This document shows positions 63,770-64,000 of a stretch of DNA of 64,000 nt, one piece after another (positions within the stretch are counted from its first letter, which is position 1; each line of letters begins with the position of its first letter). The position numbers and the translations under genes were made by a program. The notes under the pieces are model-generated. The model was not told where the DNA came from and ran no database searches. It saw only the letters and a list, made by a program, of their open reading frames with translations. Origin of the DNA: Bathynomus jamesi (lineage: Eukaryota; Arthropoda; Malacostraca; Isopoda; Cirolanidae); NCBI GenBank assembly GCA_023014485.1, contig JAJOZX010007496.1, forward strand, positions 135,001 to 199,000, given 5' to 3'.

Positions 63770-64000
63770 AGTGTTGTATTGTAGCTCGTGCCACTATTGG
63801 AAGGTATATTAAAGTGGAGATTTTTGGAGATTGGTTTTTGATGTTGTAGGAAAGATAATATTTCGGTGGTAGCATAATTGCTGCTAGGCAGACGAAAAAT
63901 GCGACTTAAACGTCGGTTTTTCTTTTAAAAACTGAAATTTGACGTAGGTATTTATTGGAGTCGCCAGATTGCGTCATCGCAATTAGACTGCGTATGTTGA
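63770..64000 (+). repeat. 690-bp-spaced repeat T, copy 2 (runs off the window)
   Basis: Second copy of the block at 63080-63320, shifted by 690 bp and continuing past the window end. It could be part of a tandem array or one of a pair of long terminal repeats. Confidence 0.8.

Noticed and set aside
63080..64000. Pair of long terminal repeats of an LTR retrotransposon
   Set aside because: No primer-binding site, polypurine tract or gag/pol between them, and the spacing is too short; kept only as a repeat at 690-bp spacing.

Overview
The window is eukaryotic, intergenic or intronic animal DNA made almost entirely of transposable elements and simple repeats. I found no host gene that I would defend; one possible first exon at 25359-25464 is weak. 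The combination of CR1/L2-like, RTE-like and RNase H-bearing LINEs, Penelope-like elements, mariner/Tc1 and hAT elements, long (TA)n arrays and short TTAGG-type motifs points to an arthropod. A decapod or other malacostracan crustacean is my best guess, from memory of such genomes rather than proof. No bacterial operons, CRISPR arrays or origins are present.

Layout. 1-4.7 kb: a poly(A) retroposon with an 11-bp target duplication, a 5S-rRNA-derived SINE, and three stacked fold-back or TIR elements. 5.6-9.4 kb: a CR1-like LINE (family A, minus strand) broken by a mariner-type transposon, then a family B LINE tail. 9.6-10.5 kb: three tRNA-like units, two direct and one inverted. 10.8-16.7 kb: LINE D fragments, hAT and MITE insertions, an AT-rich desert, and LINE B and D pieces. 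17-22.7 kb: LINE B, a ZMYM1/DUF4371-like hAT relic with a second hAT inside it, a 400-bp (TA)n array, and a second LINE A copy. 23-31 kb: mariner, tRNA-like palindrome, Penelope hammerhead-like and hAT-like repeats. 31-35 kb: mostly featureless, with one large fold-back element. 35.2-36.9 kb: a 27-bp minisatellite in two opposed blocks. 37-41.4 kb: a mariner split by a hAT, a deleted Tc1 and another fold-back element. 42.8-44.6 kb: an RTE-like LINE with a 479-codon open frame. 45-52 kb: hAT, LINE C, a MITE, and LINE D split by a MITE. 52.4-55.7 kb: a LINE with RT, RNase H and zinc knuckle, followed by a Penelope-like GIY-YIG relic. 56-61.4 kb: the most complete LINE B (ORF1 with PHD-like and CCCH fingers, endonuclease, RT) and a second 5S-SINE. 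61.7-64 kb: a fold-back element, a Penelope remnant, a hAT MITE, a TA array and a 690-bp-spaced repeat.

The least explained signal is a recurring palindromic element. Its half-unit reads CTAACGAAAATATCACGA then CTTAACCTAACCAATCGTC, containing CCTAACC, close to the arthropod telomere motif. It occurs at seven or more places. At six of them the locus-specific sequence outside the core is itself copied in inverted orientation on the other side. Other loopless or short-loop palindromes, one containing part of a tRNA-like unit, suggest that fold-back duplication is a recurrent process here.

The elements also interact. The 5S-SINE shares its tail with the 3' end of LINE A, which suggests LINE A machinery mobilises it. 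Several insertions are dated relative to each other by nesting, and the LINE A and LINE D reading frames supply precise empty sites. All identifications come from reading by eye; no alignments or searches were run.
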